From: Alphaproteobacteria bacterium
Lineage (GTDB): Bacteria; Pseudomonadota; Alphaproteobacteria; Caulobacterales; Parvularculaceae
Direction: 5' to 3'
Length of the DNA stretch: 15,495 nt
NCBI GenBank assembly: GCA_030428745.1
Contig: JAUIEG010000010.1
Span: forward strand, 1-15,495
The position numbers and the translations under genes are program-made. Under the pieces are notes generated by a model. It saw only the letters and a program-made list of their open reading frames with translations. It was not told the origin of the DNA and ran no database searches. How positions within the stretch are numbered: the first letter of the stretch is position 1; each line of letters starts with the position of its first letter. This document shows positions 6,693 through 13,618 of this stretch, in pieces.

Positions 6693-7892
6693 ATGTTTGG
6701 GCGCATCATCAACATACTGATTATGCCGTTTCGGGCGGTGGGGAAATTACTCAAAAGAGGGATAAAAGATACGCGGGCGGCCGGCCGTACGACGGCCAAT
6801 GCCGGAAGCGCGATCATCGCGAGCGCCGCCGGGGGTGATCTTTTAGAGGAGGAATATCTTGAAGAGCCGCCATCGGGCATCGAGGCGGCGCTGTTCAAAC
6901 AATTGCCGCGTCCGAGGTTGACGGAGAAGGCTGCATCGGAACTGACGCTGGAACAGGCGGCTGGCTATGCAAACGATGCGAAGTCGTTCTATCGCTTTGG
7001 TTTTCCAATCTTCGCCCGCGGCGATTTTTTCTATGAGGAGGTGGAGCAGGATTATCTGAACGCGGCGCTCGGTTTTGACAGGAACAGTATCGACAAACGG
7101 TTTCTTGAGGTGACGACCCTGTTTCGCAAGACATTGAACGACAATACGCGCAGCATGCTGCTTTATTGGCCGACCTTGATGTTCGCGCTGTTTTTTGGCG
7201 CTGCTTACATGCTGCAGCGGTCGGGCGCGCCTGCGCCATTCGCAGCGCTTTTCAAACCGGCGAGCAACGCCTCTGTCTGGTTCGCGCTCGCCGCCTTTGC
7301 GGGGCTTGTCGTCGCGTTTCTGGTTTATTCCTGGCCCTACAAAGTCGTCCAGCAACGTAATCTGTTAAACCTCGACAATTACATCACGTCGAAATTCGCG
7401 CGCATCAACAATAACTTTCAGGTCGCCAAGCGTCGCGCCCTGAATGTGGAGCGCGACAAACGCATGGGCCAGCGGGAAGAGCTTAAGGATGAAGCAGGCT
7501 CGTGGACGCTCGCCTATCACTGGTTCGCCATGCGGCTTTTCCTGTGTGAGCTGGTGCTGCGCAATAAATTTTACCAGATGCGTAGGAACACGACCCTTTA
7601 CTGGGTTGGGGGAACGGTGTTCACAGTCGTTGCGTTTGGTGCGCTGGGCGCCTTAATGGCGCTTGAGGGCGCCTCGCTGCAGTCGCTTGGCGTCATGGGC
7701 GCTGCTGCGTTGGTCTATCTCACGCTCACTGCGGCGATCCTGCGCGGCGCCACATCAATGATGTTCCGGGTTGTCGAATCCAACGAGTGGAGCCGGTTTT
7801 ACATTGCCGATCTCGACGCCACGATCCGCGACCATGTAGGTGAAGATAAATTGCAGATTGTCACTTTCCGCGATCGCAACCGTATGGAATAG
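6693..7892 (+). CDS. Four-helix membrane protein of unknown function
   Basis: I do not recognise this 399-residue protein. The start is placed at ATG 6693 because a strong Shine-Dalgarno sequence, GGAGGG (6681-6686), precedes it; the frame is open upstream to 6504, but that part reads through AT-rich intergenic DNA and does not look like protein. Four predicted membrane helices occur in two hairpins: about 156-173, 195-215, 303-323 and 332-352. The N-terminal 150 residues are cytoplasmic-like, with an amphipathic beginning (MFGRIINILIMPFRAVGKLL) and an Ala/Gly-rich stretch (29-48). The loop between the hairpins (about 216-302) is highly basic and helical. The gene stands alone between a divergent neighbour and a terminator, so context gives no function. 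Confidence 0.8.
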   Translation: MFGRIINILIMPFRAVGKLLKRGIKDTRAAGRTTANAGSAIIASAAGGDLLEEEYLEEPPSGIEAALFKQLPRPRLTEKAASELTLEQAAGYANDAKSFYRFGFPIFARGDFFYEEVEQDYLNAALGFDRNSIDKRFLEVTTLFRKTLNDNTRSMLLYWPTLMFALFFGAAYMLQRSGAPAPFAALFKPASNASVWFALAAFAGLVVAFLVYSWPYKVVQQRNLLNLDNYITSKFARINNNFQVAKRRALNVERDKRMGQREELKDEAGSWTLAYHWFAMRLFLCELVLRNKFYQMRRNTTLYWVGGTVFTVVAFGALGALMALEGASLQSLGVMGAAALVYLTLTAAILRGATSMMFRVVESNEWSRFYIADLDATIRDHVGEDKLQIVTFRDRNRME

Positions 7893-7894
7893 CG

Positions 7895-7922
7895 AGAGAC
7901 GCCAGCGGCTGGCGCCTCTTTT
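7895..7922 (+). terminator. Intrinsic terminator of the 6693-7892 gene
   Basis: Immediately after the TAG at 7890-7892, GAGACGCCAG (7896-7905) pairs with CTGGCGCCTC (7909-7918) around a 3-base loop, with one A-C mismatch and one extra A-T pair at the base, followed by TTTT (7919-7922). The T-run overlaps the stop codon of the opposing copper chaperone gene (7921-7923). On the minus strand the stem is intact (a G-T wobble) but no T-run follows, so termination in that direction would be weaker. Confidence 0.8.
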
Positions 7923-8403
7923 AGTGACCCTCGTGGCCGGCGGCGTCGATACGCGAACGCGCCTCGAACATGAGGGTGACGGGCTCAGCGTTTTCAAATT
8001 CGAGCGTAATCGCCGCTTCTTCGCCCTCTTCGATTGGCGCATTGAGGCCGATCAGCATGATATGTGCGCCGCCGGGGGCGAGCGCTGTCATCTCGTGAGC
8101 CGGCAAGGCGAGACCGCTCTCCGCCGGCGCCATGCTCGCAACGCCGTCTTCGCTCATCCGGGTCATGTGAATTTCCGCAGCGTCAGCGCCGTTAAAGCGC
8201 GCAGCGACCAGCCGGTCGGCCGCGTCGCCGCCATTGCAAATCTCTACATAAGCGGCGCTCATCGGGCTGGCCTCGCCAGCCGCCCGGACCCAGGCGTTGC
8301 TGACGACGATTCCGTCGCCGTTGCATGCGGCTGTCGTCTCCTGCTGGCCGCATGCGGCGAGGAACGCCAGCGCGGCGAAGGGGAGGCTGCGAATTATGTG
8401 CAT
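7921..8403 (-). CDS. Copper chaperone PCu(A)C family lipoprotein
   Basis: This 160-residue protein starts with a lipoprotein signal peptide; the lipobox LAAC ends at Cys18, so the mature protein is probably lipid-anchored and faces the periplasm. The cupredoxin-like domain carries the PCu(A)C copper motif: H79-M80, M91, then H114 and M116 in PGGAHIM, close to the family pattern H(M)X10MX21HXM with one extra residue in the second spacer as I count it. A further His-containing tail (HEGH) may also bind metal. Family members bind Cu(I) and help deliver copper to the CuA site of cytochrome c oxidase. The ATG at 8403 has GGAGC at a good distance; the frame is open upstream, but that region overlaps the divergent DUF3126 gene. 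Its usual partner SCO1 is not in the window. Confidence 0.92.
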   Translation of the reverse strand: MHIIRSLPFAALAFLAACGQQETTAACNGDGIVVSNAWVRAAGEASPMSAAYVEICNGGDAADRLVAARFNGADAAEIHMTRMSEDGVASMAPAESGLALPAHEMTALAPGGAHIMLIGLNAPIEEGEEAAITLEFENAEPVTLMFEARSRIDAAGHEGH

Positions 8404-8500
8404 GATTGTGCTCCATATTCTGTGCGTTAGCGCCCCCCGAGGCGGTTGGCGCCCGCTGCGGATAGGGTTAAGACGGGCCAAAGTAAAGGACGAGAGAGTT

Positions 8501-8725
8501 ATGGATGCCATCGAAGTCGCCCGCCTGCAGGAGTATTTGCGCACCAAGTTCAGCGTGCCGAACCTGACTGTGCGTGAGCGGCCCAACAAGGACGATTCGG
8601 CTGAGGTCTATTTAGGCGATGAATTCATTGGCGTCATTTTCCGCGACGATGAGGACGGCGACGTTTCCTATGACTTCAATATGGCGATCCTCGAAATCGA
8701 CCTGCCAGAACGGCCAGCCAGCTAA
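8501..8725 (+). CDS. DUF3126 family protein
   Basis: A 74-residue acidic protein, small and without membrane segments. The sequence RLQEYLRTKF (9-18), then DSAEVYLGDEFIGVIFRDDE and DGDVSYDFNMAIL, fits DUF3126 as I remember it, a family of short alphaproteobacterial proteins of unknown function. The start ATG 8501 follows AAAGGACGAGAGAG, a good ribosome-binding region; the frame is open upstream, but that part is antisense to the copper chaperone gene. The 97-bp divergent region to that gene must hold the promoters. The downstream membrane-protein gene starts 10 bp after its TAA, with GAGGTGA between them, so the two form an operon. Confidence 0.85.
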   Translation: MDAIEVARLQEYLRTKFSVPNLTVRERPNKDDSAEVYLGDEFIGVIFRDDEDGDVSYDFNMAILEIDLPERPAS

Positions 8726-8735
8726 GAGGTGACCT

Positions 8736-10157
8736 TTGCCCGGGGCGCCAACGGGGTTTGTCGGAAGGCTGTCGGCTGAACGTCCCTTGCTTGCGTCGGG
8801 CGTGATGGCGCTTGCTCTCGCCGTTTTGTGCGTTCTCGGCGCGCGCAGCCATCCGGGCGTCTTAAGCAGCAAGCTGATCCTGAATTTCTTGACTGCGGCG
8901 GGGCTTGTCGTCTGCGCGCCGATGGCGCTGGCGGCGCTGACGCCGCAGCGGCCTGTGCTGCGGGTGTTTTTCCTTGGGCTGATGGTCGTTTTGTGCGGAT
9001 TTTTGCTGTCCGCAGTTTTCGGCGCTTTGAGCGCGCCGCTCCCCTTTGCGGCGCCCAAGGCGGCTGTGGGCTCGGCTGTGGGGCTCTTCGCTTTTTTCGC
9101 CGCCCTGGCGCCGTTGACACGCAGCACCTTGCGGCTCGGCGGTGTCGGACCCATAGCCGCGGCGACCGGCGTTGCGGGCGGGATCGGCTATCTGGCGCTC
9201 GATAATCTTTTATCCTCCCCGTTCAGCGCCGCCGCCTCCGCTATCGCCATGACCGCTGGCGTTTGTGTCGGGGCGGGGGTCGGCGCGGATTACGCCCGCC
9301 ATTTCGCGCGCGGGCTGACGCCGCAAACAGCGGCGGCCTCGGCGGGACATATGGCGATTGCGCCGGCTGCGTTTAGCGTGCTCGCCGCGGCTGCCTGGAT
9401 GGTGGTGGTCACATTCAAGACCAATTACGGGATGATCGGCTGGCGCGACCTTTTAGGCGCGGGCGCGGAAGTCTTGCTCGCCTCAGCCTCAGCGCTTGTT
9501 TTCGCAACCGCCGCGCTCGCCTTGATTCGGCCGAGCGAGCAGGCGGCGGTTGAGGAAAATCGCCGCCGTCAGCGATTCGCTGACAGCTGGCGACCGTTTC
9601 GGCGGCGCCTTCCCGCGGCGACCGCTTCGGCGGCGGCGGCGATCGCCGGCGTCCTTGTTGTCGTCGCTCTTTTTGAAGTGGGGCTGGCGGACTCGGTAAG
9701 CTTTGGCGTCTTTCTCACGCTCATCCTCATAGCGTCGGGATTTGCCTTTGTTTCGCTGCGTACGAGCATTCTCATCACTGTGTTGCTCTTCGTCAGCACG
9801 GTTTTCGCCGGTTACGTTTATGCCGTTTTCGCGATGACGGCGCCGCCCATGACAGAGCGCTTCGCGGCGCTTACTTTGAGCGCGATTGCGTTTTCGCAAC
9901 TGACCGTAAGCTGGCGCAATGCAGGCGACATCTGGCGCAACGCTCGCGACATCGCCCAGAACGCCATGTGCGACGGGTTGCGCCGTTTTGCGGTGGCTTT
10001 CGGGGCGGGCGCCGCGGCGATGGTCGCAGCGTCCTATGCTTTTGCATGGGAGGCAGGGGTTTCCGCCGCCGCCTATTTCGCGATTGTCGCCGGCATCGGG
10101 CTGTTTCTAGCGCCGTTCCTGATGGTGGCGCTCAGCGCTCAGTTCCAGCGTTATTGA
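8736..10157 (+). CDS. Large multi-pass membrane protein of unknown function
   Basis: A 473-residue, Ala/Gly/Val-rich integral membrane protein with about 12 to 14 hydrophobic segments spread over its whole length, and one basic cytoplasmic-like loop near residues 270-295 (EENRRRQRFADSWRPFRRR). I recognise no family motif. The last third recalls transmembrane regions of MMPL/RND-type proteins, but without periplasmic domains or the proton-relay motif, so I do not claim this. The start is TTG at 8736, preceded by AAGAGGTGACC; a later ATG at residue 24 is inside the first hydrophobic segment and is less likely. It is co-transcribed with the DUF3126 gene. Its TGA (10155-10157) abuts the stop codon of the opposing gene with no gap. 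Confidence 0.8.
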   Translation: MPGAPTGFVGRLSAERPLLASGVMALALAVLCVLGARSHPGVLSSKLILNFLTAAGLVVCAPMALAALTPQRPVLRVFFLGLMVVLCGFLLSAVFGALSAPLPFAAPKAAVGSAVGLFAFFAALAPLTRSTLRLGGVGPIAAATGVAGGIGYLALDNLLSSPFSAAASAIAMTAGVCVGAGVGADYARHFARGLTPQTAAASAGHMAIAPAAFSVLAAAAWMVVVTFKTNYGMIGWRDLLGAGAEVLLASASALVFATAALALIRPSEQAAVEENRRRQRFADSWRPFRRRLPAATASAAAAIAGVLVVVALFEVGLADSVSFGVFLTLILIASGFAFVSLRTSILITVLLFVSTVFAGYVYAVFAMTAPPMTERFAALTLSAIAFSQLTVSWRNAGDIWRNARDIAQNAMCDGLRRFAVAFGAGAAAMVAASYAFAWEAGVSAAAYFAIVAGIGLFLAPFLMVALSAQFQRY

Positions 10158-10919
10158 TTATTCGCTGGATACTCGCGTCTGATCGAGCTCAGCAACGAAC
10201 TCCTGCACCGCTGCGTCAAGGGCGCGCCATTCCGGCAGATAGGGGCGCTTGAAGCGATAACTCACCTCGATCGTGTCGCCATATTCATATTCGCGCCAGC
10301 ATTCAGGGCTTGTGATCTCTTCTTTTTCCTTGAAGCAGAAGACGGACGCCGTCTTGCCTGTGGCGTCTGCGCCGACAAACAGCTCCGTATCGGCGTAGCC
10401 ATTTGTGGGCACGTTCGAGCGCTGGTCCTTGAAGGTAAATTTGGTGAGCTGGTAGGGCGTTCTGGTCCCGCGAGAATCGACTGTCTGGGGAAGATAGAGC
10501 CGGTCGAAACGCTCTGCCTCGGTAAAGGAGGAAGTGCGTTTGGAAACGACGATGTCGATCCGCCGCGTGTCCGGCGCGTTTTCGATGAATTCCCTGCGCT
10601 GGGCGGGGGTGTAGCCGTTCATGGTTGGCCACAACGCGTAGAGCACAACCTCGTCACGGGCGCCGCCGCGCCGGGCGCGGGGGTAAACGGTGAAATTGGC
10701 CGCCGGCGCGAAAACAATGCCGCCGATCTCAACCCGCACAGGTTCTTCGGTGATCGCCGGGCTCGGCGTGTTGCCGGAAAAATCCTCAACGCTCGGGCCC
10801 ACATAGTAATAGAGAAAGATCGCGCACAGGACGAGAGTCGCCAGAAAAATGCCGAGCGGATACCGCCAGCTTGATTCCTGTTTGATTTCCTCGCCGCCGA
10901 AACCGTAGCCGTTACTCAT
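10158..10919 (-). CDS. Membrane-anchored protein of unknown function
   Basis: A 253-residue protein with a short N-terminal cytoplasmic tail, one transmembrane helix (about 20-41, PLGIFLATLVLCAIFLYYYV) and a soluble domain of roughly 210 residues that should face the periplasm. The soluble part has alternating beta-like segments (VEIGGIVFAPAANFTVYPRA; TELFVGADATGKTASVFCF) and ends with a helical stretch DAAVQEFVAEL. Two cysteines, in VFCFKE and PECWRE, lie about 14 residues apart and could pair. I recognise no family. The gene is convergent with the large membrane-protein gene and lies 113 bp downstream of phoH on the same strand; that gap contains a strong stem-loop. Confidence 0.78.
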   Translation of the reverse strand: MSNGYGFGGEEIKQESSWRYPLGIFLATLVLCAIFLYYYVGPSVEDFSGNTPSPAITEEPVRVEIGGIVFAPAANFTVYPRARRGGARDEVVLYALWPTMNGYTPAQRREFIENAPDTRRIDIVVSKRTSSFTEAERFDRLYLPQTVDSRGTRTPYQLTKFTFKDQRSNVPTNGYADTELFVGADATGKTASVFCFKEKEEITSPECWREYEYGDTIEVSYRFKRPYLPEWRALDAAVQEFVAELDQTRVSSE

Positions 10920-10990
10920 GGATCCAGTCCTGTACCTTGCAGAACGTCGTCATTAGCACGGGGCGGCCGGGAGTAAAATGGATGGCTGAC

Positions 10991-11015
10991 GCGGCGGGCT
11001 CTGGAGCCCGGCCGC
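10991..11015. terminator. Strong GC-rich stem-loop downstream of phoH
   Basis: CGGGCT and AGCCCG flank a CTGG loop, extended by GCGG/CCGC pairing with one bulged base. It lies 17 bp beyond the phoH stop on the minus strand. A short T-rich stretch (ATTTTAC) follows only about 12 bases later, so it is at best an imperfect intrinsic terminator. Confidence 0.4.
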
Positions 11016-11032
11016 GCCCAGAAATCACGCGC

Positions 11033-11830
11033 CTAGAGCGCGTCAATCATCTCCGCGACGAGGGGGTGTCGCACCACATCCTCCCGGGTGAAGCGAATGG
11101 CGCTGACATTGTCGATATTCTCAAGTTTTTCCACAACATCGGCGAGGCCCGACATCCCGGGGAGGAGGTCGCTCTGAGCCGGGTCGCCGGTCACCACCAT
11201 GGAGGAGTTCCAGCCAAGCCGCGTGAGCAGCATTTTGAGCTGGCCATAGGTGCAGTTCTGCGCCTCGTCGATGACGATATAGGCGTTGTTGAGCGTCCGT
11301 CCGCGCATATAGGCGATCGGGGCGATCTCGATAACGCCTTCGGCCATGAGAGCTTTAAGTCGCTTGGAGGATATGCGGTCGCATAAGGCGTCATAAAGCG
11401 GGCGAAGATAAGGGGAGAGTTTTTCTTCCATATCGCCGGGCAGAAAGCCCAGGCTTTCTCCAGCCTCGACGGCGGGCCTTGAAAGGATGATGCGTCTTAC
11501 TGCGCCTGAATCGAGCGCTTCGACGGCCTTGGCGATGGCGAGATAGGTCTTGCCGGTCCCGGCGGCTCCGCAGGCGAAGACGAGCGGATCCTCGTCAATG
11601 GCGTCCAGCATTTTTTGTTGAGAATCATTCTGTGCACGGATGTTCTTGCGGTATTTCTGATCGCTTTCGCCTCGGTTCGGACCCCGATTTTGATTTTGGC
11701 GATCATATTTATTCTCGTCCATTGGGGACCACTGCGGCTCATCAAAGAGCCGGCGGACATTGGACTCTTCACCGTAATGCACATGCTCCTGCATGCGCCG
11801 CGCCGCGCGGCGCGCCGTGCGTTTGGCCAT
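11033..11830 (-). CDS. PhoH family P-loop ATPase
   Basis: A 265-residue PhoH-type protein. It has Walker A GAAGTGKT (88-95), the SRPAVEAGESLGFLPGD stretch (117-133) diagnostic of PhoH, the MRGRTL motif (175-180), Walker B YIVIDEAQN (184-192), TGDPAQSDL (214-222) and the closing VRHPLV (253-258). These proteins are ATPases related to the superfamily 1 helicase core and are linked to phosphate-starvation regulons and RNA metabolism; the exact role is not settled. The basic N-terminus (MAKRTARRAARR) and polar linker (35-65) precede the ATPase core; no KH or PIN domain is fused. The ATG at 11830 has GGAGG at good spacing. It is not beside ybeY, unlike the longer PhoL/YbeZ type, so this is probably the separate short paralogue. 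Confidence 0.93.
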   Translation of the reverse strand: MAKRTARRAARRMQEHVHYGEESNVRRLFDEPQWSPMDENKYDRQNQNRGPNRGESDQKYRKNIRAQNDSQQKMLDAIDEDPLVFACGAAGTGKTYLAIAKAVEALDSGAVRRIILSRPAVEAGESLGFLPGDMEEKLSPYLRPLYDALCDRISSKRLKALMAEGVIEIAPIAYMRGRTLNNAYIVIDEAQNCTYGQLKMLLTRLGWNSSMVVTGDPAQSDLLPGMSGLADVVEKLENIDNVSAIRFTREDVVRHPLVAEMIDAL

Positions 11831-12132
11831 TTACGCCTCCAGATGACAAATATGGATGTGAAAAGGGCGAGCAAGCCGAAGTAGAATGAGGCTTATGAAG
11901 AAAGTGGCAGCGCGAAGAAAACCCTGCGCCAGTTGCGCTAGATTGGGCCTTCGTTAAGCTGTTACACCGCATTCCGACGCCTAGTACTCCTTCGCCTGTA
12001 AGGGCTTTGAAGGGCGCTCCGCGAATCACTCGCTAATTTCACTATAACGTGTTTTTGCCGCAGCGCCGAAAATTTTTTTGGGCGTCAGAAAAAATTCGCA
12101 ATCGTTAATGTGCTGCTGTTTTGATGCGGGGA
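11831..12132. other. 302-bp intergenic region upstream of phoH
   Basis: No gene or RNA is recognisable here. It holds the phoH ribosome-binding site (GGAGG just before 11830), the 13-mer GGGCCTTCGTTAA (11945-11957) that recurs at 13576-13588, and two A/T tracts: AAAATTTTTTT (12069-12079) and AAAAAATT (12089-12096). The second tract reads as a T6 run on the minus strand after a weak bulged stem, so it could end the GYF-gene transcript, but the stem is poor. The phoH promoter should lie here; I see no convincing -35/-10 pair. Confidence 0.5.
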
Positions 12133-12774
12133 TTAGTGCTGCATCGTGCGAAAATGCGCAGCGGCGAGTTTTGCGTTTGGCTCCGGCGCGTAATTGCTCC
12201 AGGAACTGCGGCCGCGGGAAGCGTCAACGACGAAAATGGATTCGCTGCCGCGCAGATAGGGCGCGATCGCATTGCGTACGCCAACAGCCGTCAACTCACA
12301 GGTGACGTGCCAGACATTGTCGGCGATCCGAAACGCAGGGCCAAGCGACATCATCGCCGCTTCAACGCGGCTGGCCGCGGCGCTGACCACATCGAAAATA
12401 ACAACGAAATTTGCGTCGCCGGTTTCCGTCGCGGCGTCGGCGCGTTTGGCGCGGATTTCTTTGGCGGCTTTTGCCGGGACGGCGTCGTTCTTTTCGGGAT
12501 GTGGCGCGTCTTCGCTGATGACGGCGTCACAATCATTGCGTTTGCCAAAAGTTTTCAGCGACGCCTTGGTGGCGATGATGGGTGTTTCTTTGCCGAAGAA
12601 GCTGGCGAAAACCATTTCGCGTTTTGCTTCGCGCCAGGTCTGTCCGCCAGCTGGCGAAACAAGCGACCAGGACGCAAGCCGCCCTTCATGCGCGAATTTA
12701 CGCATTTGCTGGGTGGTGTAAGGTCCGTAGACCTTCTCCTGCACTTTAATGCACCAGTTCTCAGCCGTGAGCAT
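12133..12774 (-). CDS. GYF_2-domain protein with SinR/Cas2-like C-terminal domain
   Basis: A 213-residue soluble protein of two domains. Residues about 6-55 fit the GYF_2 (DUF4339) module: WCIKVQEKVYGPYT (7-20), a helix TQQMRKFAHEG (21-31) and the closing tryptophan of GGQTWREA (43-50); such modules usually bind proline-rich peptides. A charged Ala/Lys/Asp linker (about 70-120) follows. Residues 122-192 have a beta-alpha-beta-beta-alpha-beta pattern: NFVVIFDV, a helix, AFRIADNVWHVTC, the helix VRNAIAPYL, then ESIFVVDASRGRSSW. This resembles the SinR-like family, a Cas2-like ferredoxin fold; I infer it from memory of the pattern. The ATG lies 9 bp after the PilZ gene with GAGGAAAG in front, so the two are one operon. 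Function unknown. Confidence 0.82.
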   Translation of the reverse strand: MLTAENWCIKVQEKVYGPYTTQQMRKFAHEGRLASWSLVSPAGGQTWREAKREMVFASFFGKETPIIATKASLKTFGKRNDCDAVISEDAPHPEKNDAVPAKAAKEIRAKRADAATETGDANFVVIFDVVSAAASRVEAAMMSLGPAFRIADNVWHVTCELTAVGVRNAIAPYLRGSESIFVVDASRGRSSWSNYAPEPNAKLAAAHFRTMQH

Positions 12775-12783
12775 CGGCTTTCC

Positions 12784-13503
12784 TCATTCGTTTCCGGCGC
12801 GCACGCCTTTCTTGCCGAAACGCTGAGCAAAACCCGCGCCAGTTGCATCAAAAGTCTCTATTGGCTCGATTGTTGTGGTTTCCTCCACAACGTCGTCCAT
12901 ACGTTTGGCGCTCCCGGTGAAGACAACACCTACGCCTTTATCGTGGCGGCGGACCACTTTGGCGGCCATCCGTCCCAAAATGAGATGGGTTCCGAGCGGA
13001 GGCCGGGGGGAAATGTCGAGCGAGGCTCCGGTCAGGGAGATATCCATAATGGAACACTTCACTTCGCGACCGTCCTCCAGAAGGACAGTTGCAGGCGCAT
13101 CCTGCTGGATGCGTGGATTCGTGCGGCGGTCGGCGCCGGCGTGGCGATTATTAATTGCTGAGGTGATGTTGTCAGCGATCTTAGCCTGTTTTGCGCGTCG
13201 CTTCGGATAGGTCACAGCGAAACTGTTGTTGCTTGAGCGAACGACCTTCGCTTCGACGCGGCCGATCCGGTCGATATAAAGAACAAGACTTTGACCGATA
13301 GAGGGCGGGAATTTCGTGCGCAACATGGCGCCGGCGGCGGAGATGTTCAGCACTTCCGCGGCGCATTCGACGCCTTTTTCTGTAAGGAACCGCGCTTTTA
13401 TCGGAAGATCGACGCGGCGATGCTTGCGCCGGTCGTCATGGGCGTCTGTGGGGGCGCCATTTGAAGAAGGCGCGGCGTCTTGATCCGGTTTGGGGTTAAC
13501 CAT
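12784..13503 (-). CDS. Tandem PilZ-domain protein (c-di-GMP receptor)
   Basis: A 239-residue soluble protein with two PilZ domains. The first has RRKHRR (25-30, satisfying RxxxR) and NISAAG (53-58, the (D/N)xSxxG motif); the second has RRTNPR (126-131) and DISLTG (154-159). Both complete signatures are known to bind cyclic di-GMP in PilZ proteins, so both sites are probably functional. Such proteins control motility, polysaccharide or cell-cycle outputs through partners. A polar C-terminal tail (about 200-239) is probably unstructured. I chose ATG 13503; the frame can be extended to a TTG at 13530, but that codon lies inside a perfect palindrome and lacks a Shine-Dalgarno sequence. The GYF_2 gene follows after 9 bp, suggesting the two proteins work together. 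Confidence 0.92.
   Translation of the reverse strand: MVNPKPDQDAAPSSNGAPTDAHDDRRKHRRVDLPIKARFLTEKGVECAAEVLNISAAGAMLRTKFPPSIGQSLVLYIDRIGRVEAKVVRSSNNSFAVTYPKRRAKQAKIADNITSAINNRHAGADRRTNPRIQQDAPATVLLEDGREVKCSIMDISLTGASLDISPRPPLGTHLILGRMAAKVVRRHDKGVGVVFTGSAKRMDDVVEETTTIEPIETFDATGAGFAQRFGKKGVRAGNE
13496..13503. promoter_or_regulatory. TTAACCAT, CtrA-like half-site at the PilZ gene start
   Basis: TTAACCAT equals the half-site of the alphaproteobacterial cell-cycle regulator CtrA. It overlaps the PilZ start codon (ATGGTTAA on the coding strand), so it may simply be coding sequence. Confidence 0.2.
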
Positions 13504-13516
13504 GGCCAGCCTGCGG

Positions 13517-13531
13517 GTTGAGGTCCTCAAC
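13517..13531. promoter_or_regulatory. Perfect palindrome upstream of the PilZ gene
   Basis: GTTGAGG-T-CCTCAAC is a perfect inverted repeat with 7-bp arms, 13 bp upstream of the PilZ ATG in the 115-bp divergent region. It could be an operator for a dimeric repressor, or a 5'-leader hairpin (5-bp stem with a 5-base loop) close to the ribosome-binding region. Confidence 0.4.
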
Positions 13532-13618
13532 GAAAGCTTACGGTCTGTTGGTGAACAAAGGTTTGCGCTCAGAAGGGGCCTTCGTTAATCATTTTTACCA
13601 AGTCCACCGTGAGCAGGC

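Noticed and set aside
8404..8589. Upstream extension of the copper chaperone on the minus strand
   Set aside because: It overlaps the divergent DUF3126 gene, and the lipoprotein signal peptide begins exactly at the ATG at 8403 with GGAGC before it.
11890..11945. Possible small RNA or tRNA in the phoH upstream region, from a GCGC-CAGTT-GCGC stem
   Set aside because: The stem is only 4 bp, there is no cloverleaf, and no promoter-terminator pair frames it.
12133..12774. CRISPR-Cas involvement suggested by the Cas2-like pattern
   Set aside because: There are no direct repeats, no Cas1 or other cas genes in the window; only a fold resemblance is proposed.
12121..13161. A 346-codon open frame on the + strand, antisense to the GYF and PilZ genes
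   Set aside because: Its translation has no recognisable domain, while the opposite strand carries clear GYF_2 and PilZ motifs with proper ribosome-binding sites. Long antisense frames are expected in GC-rich coding DNA.
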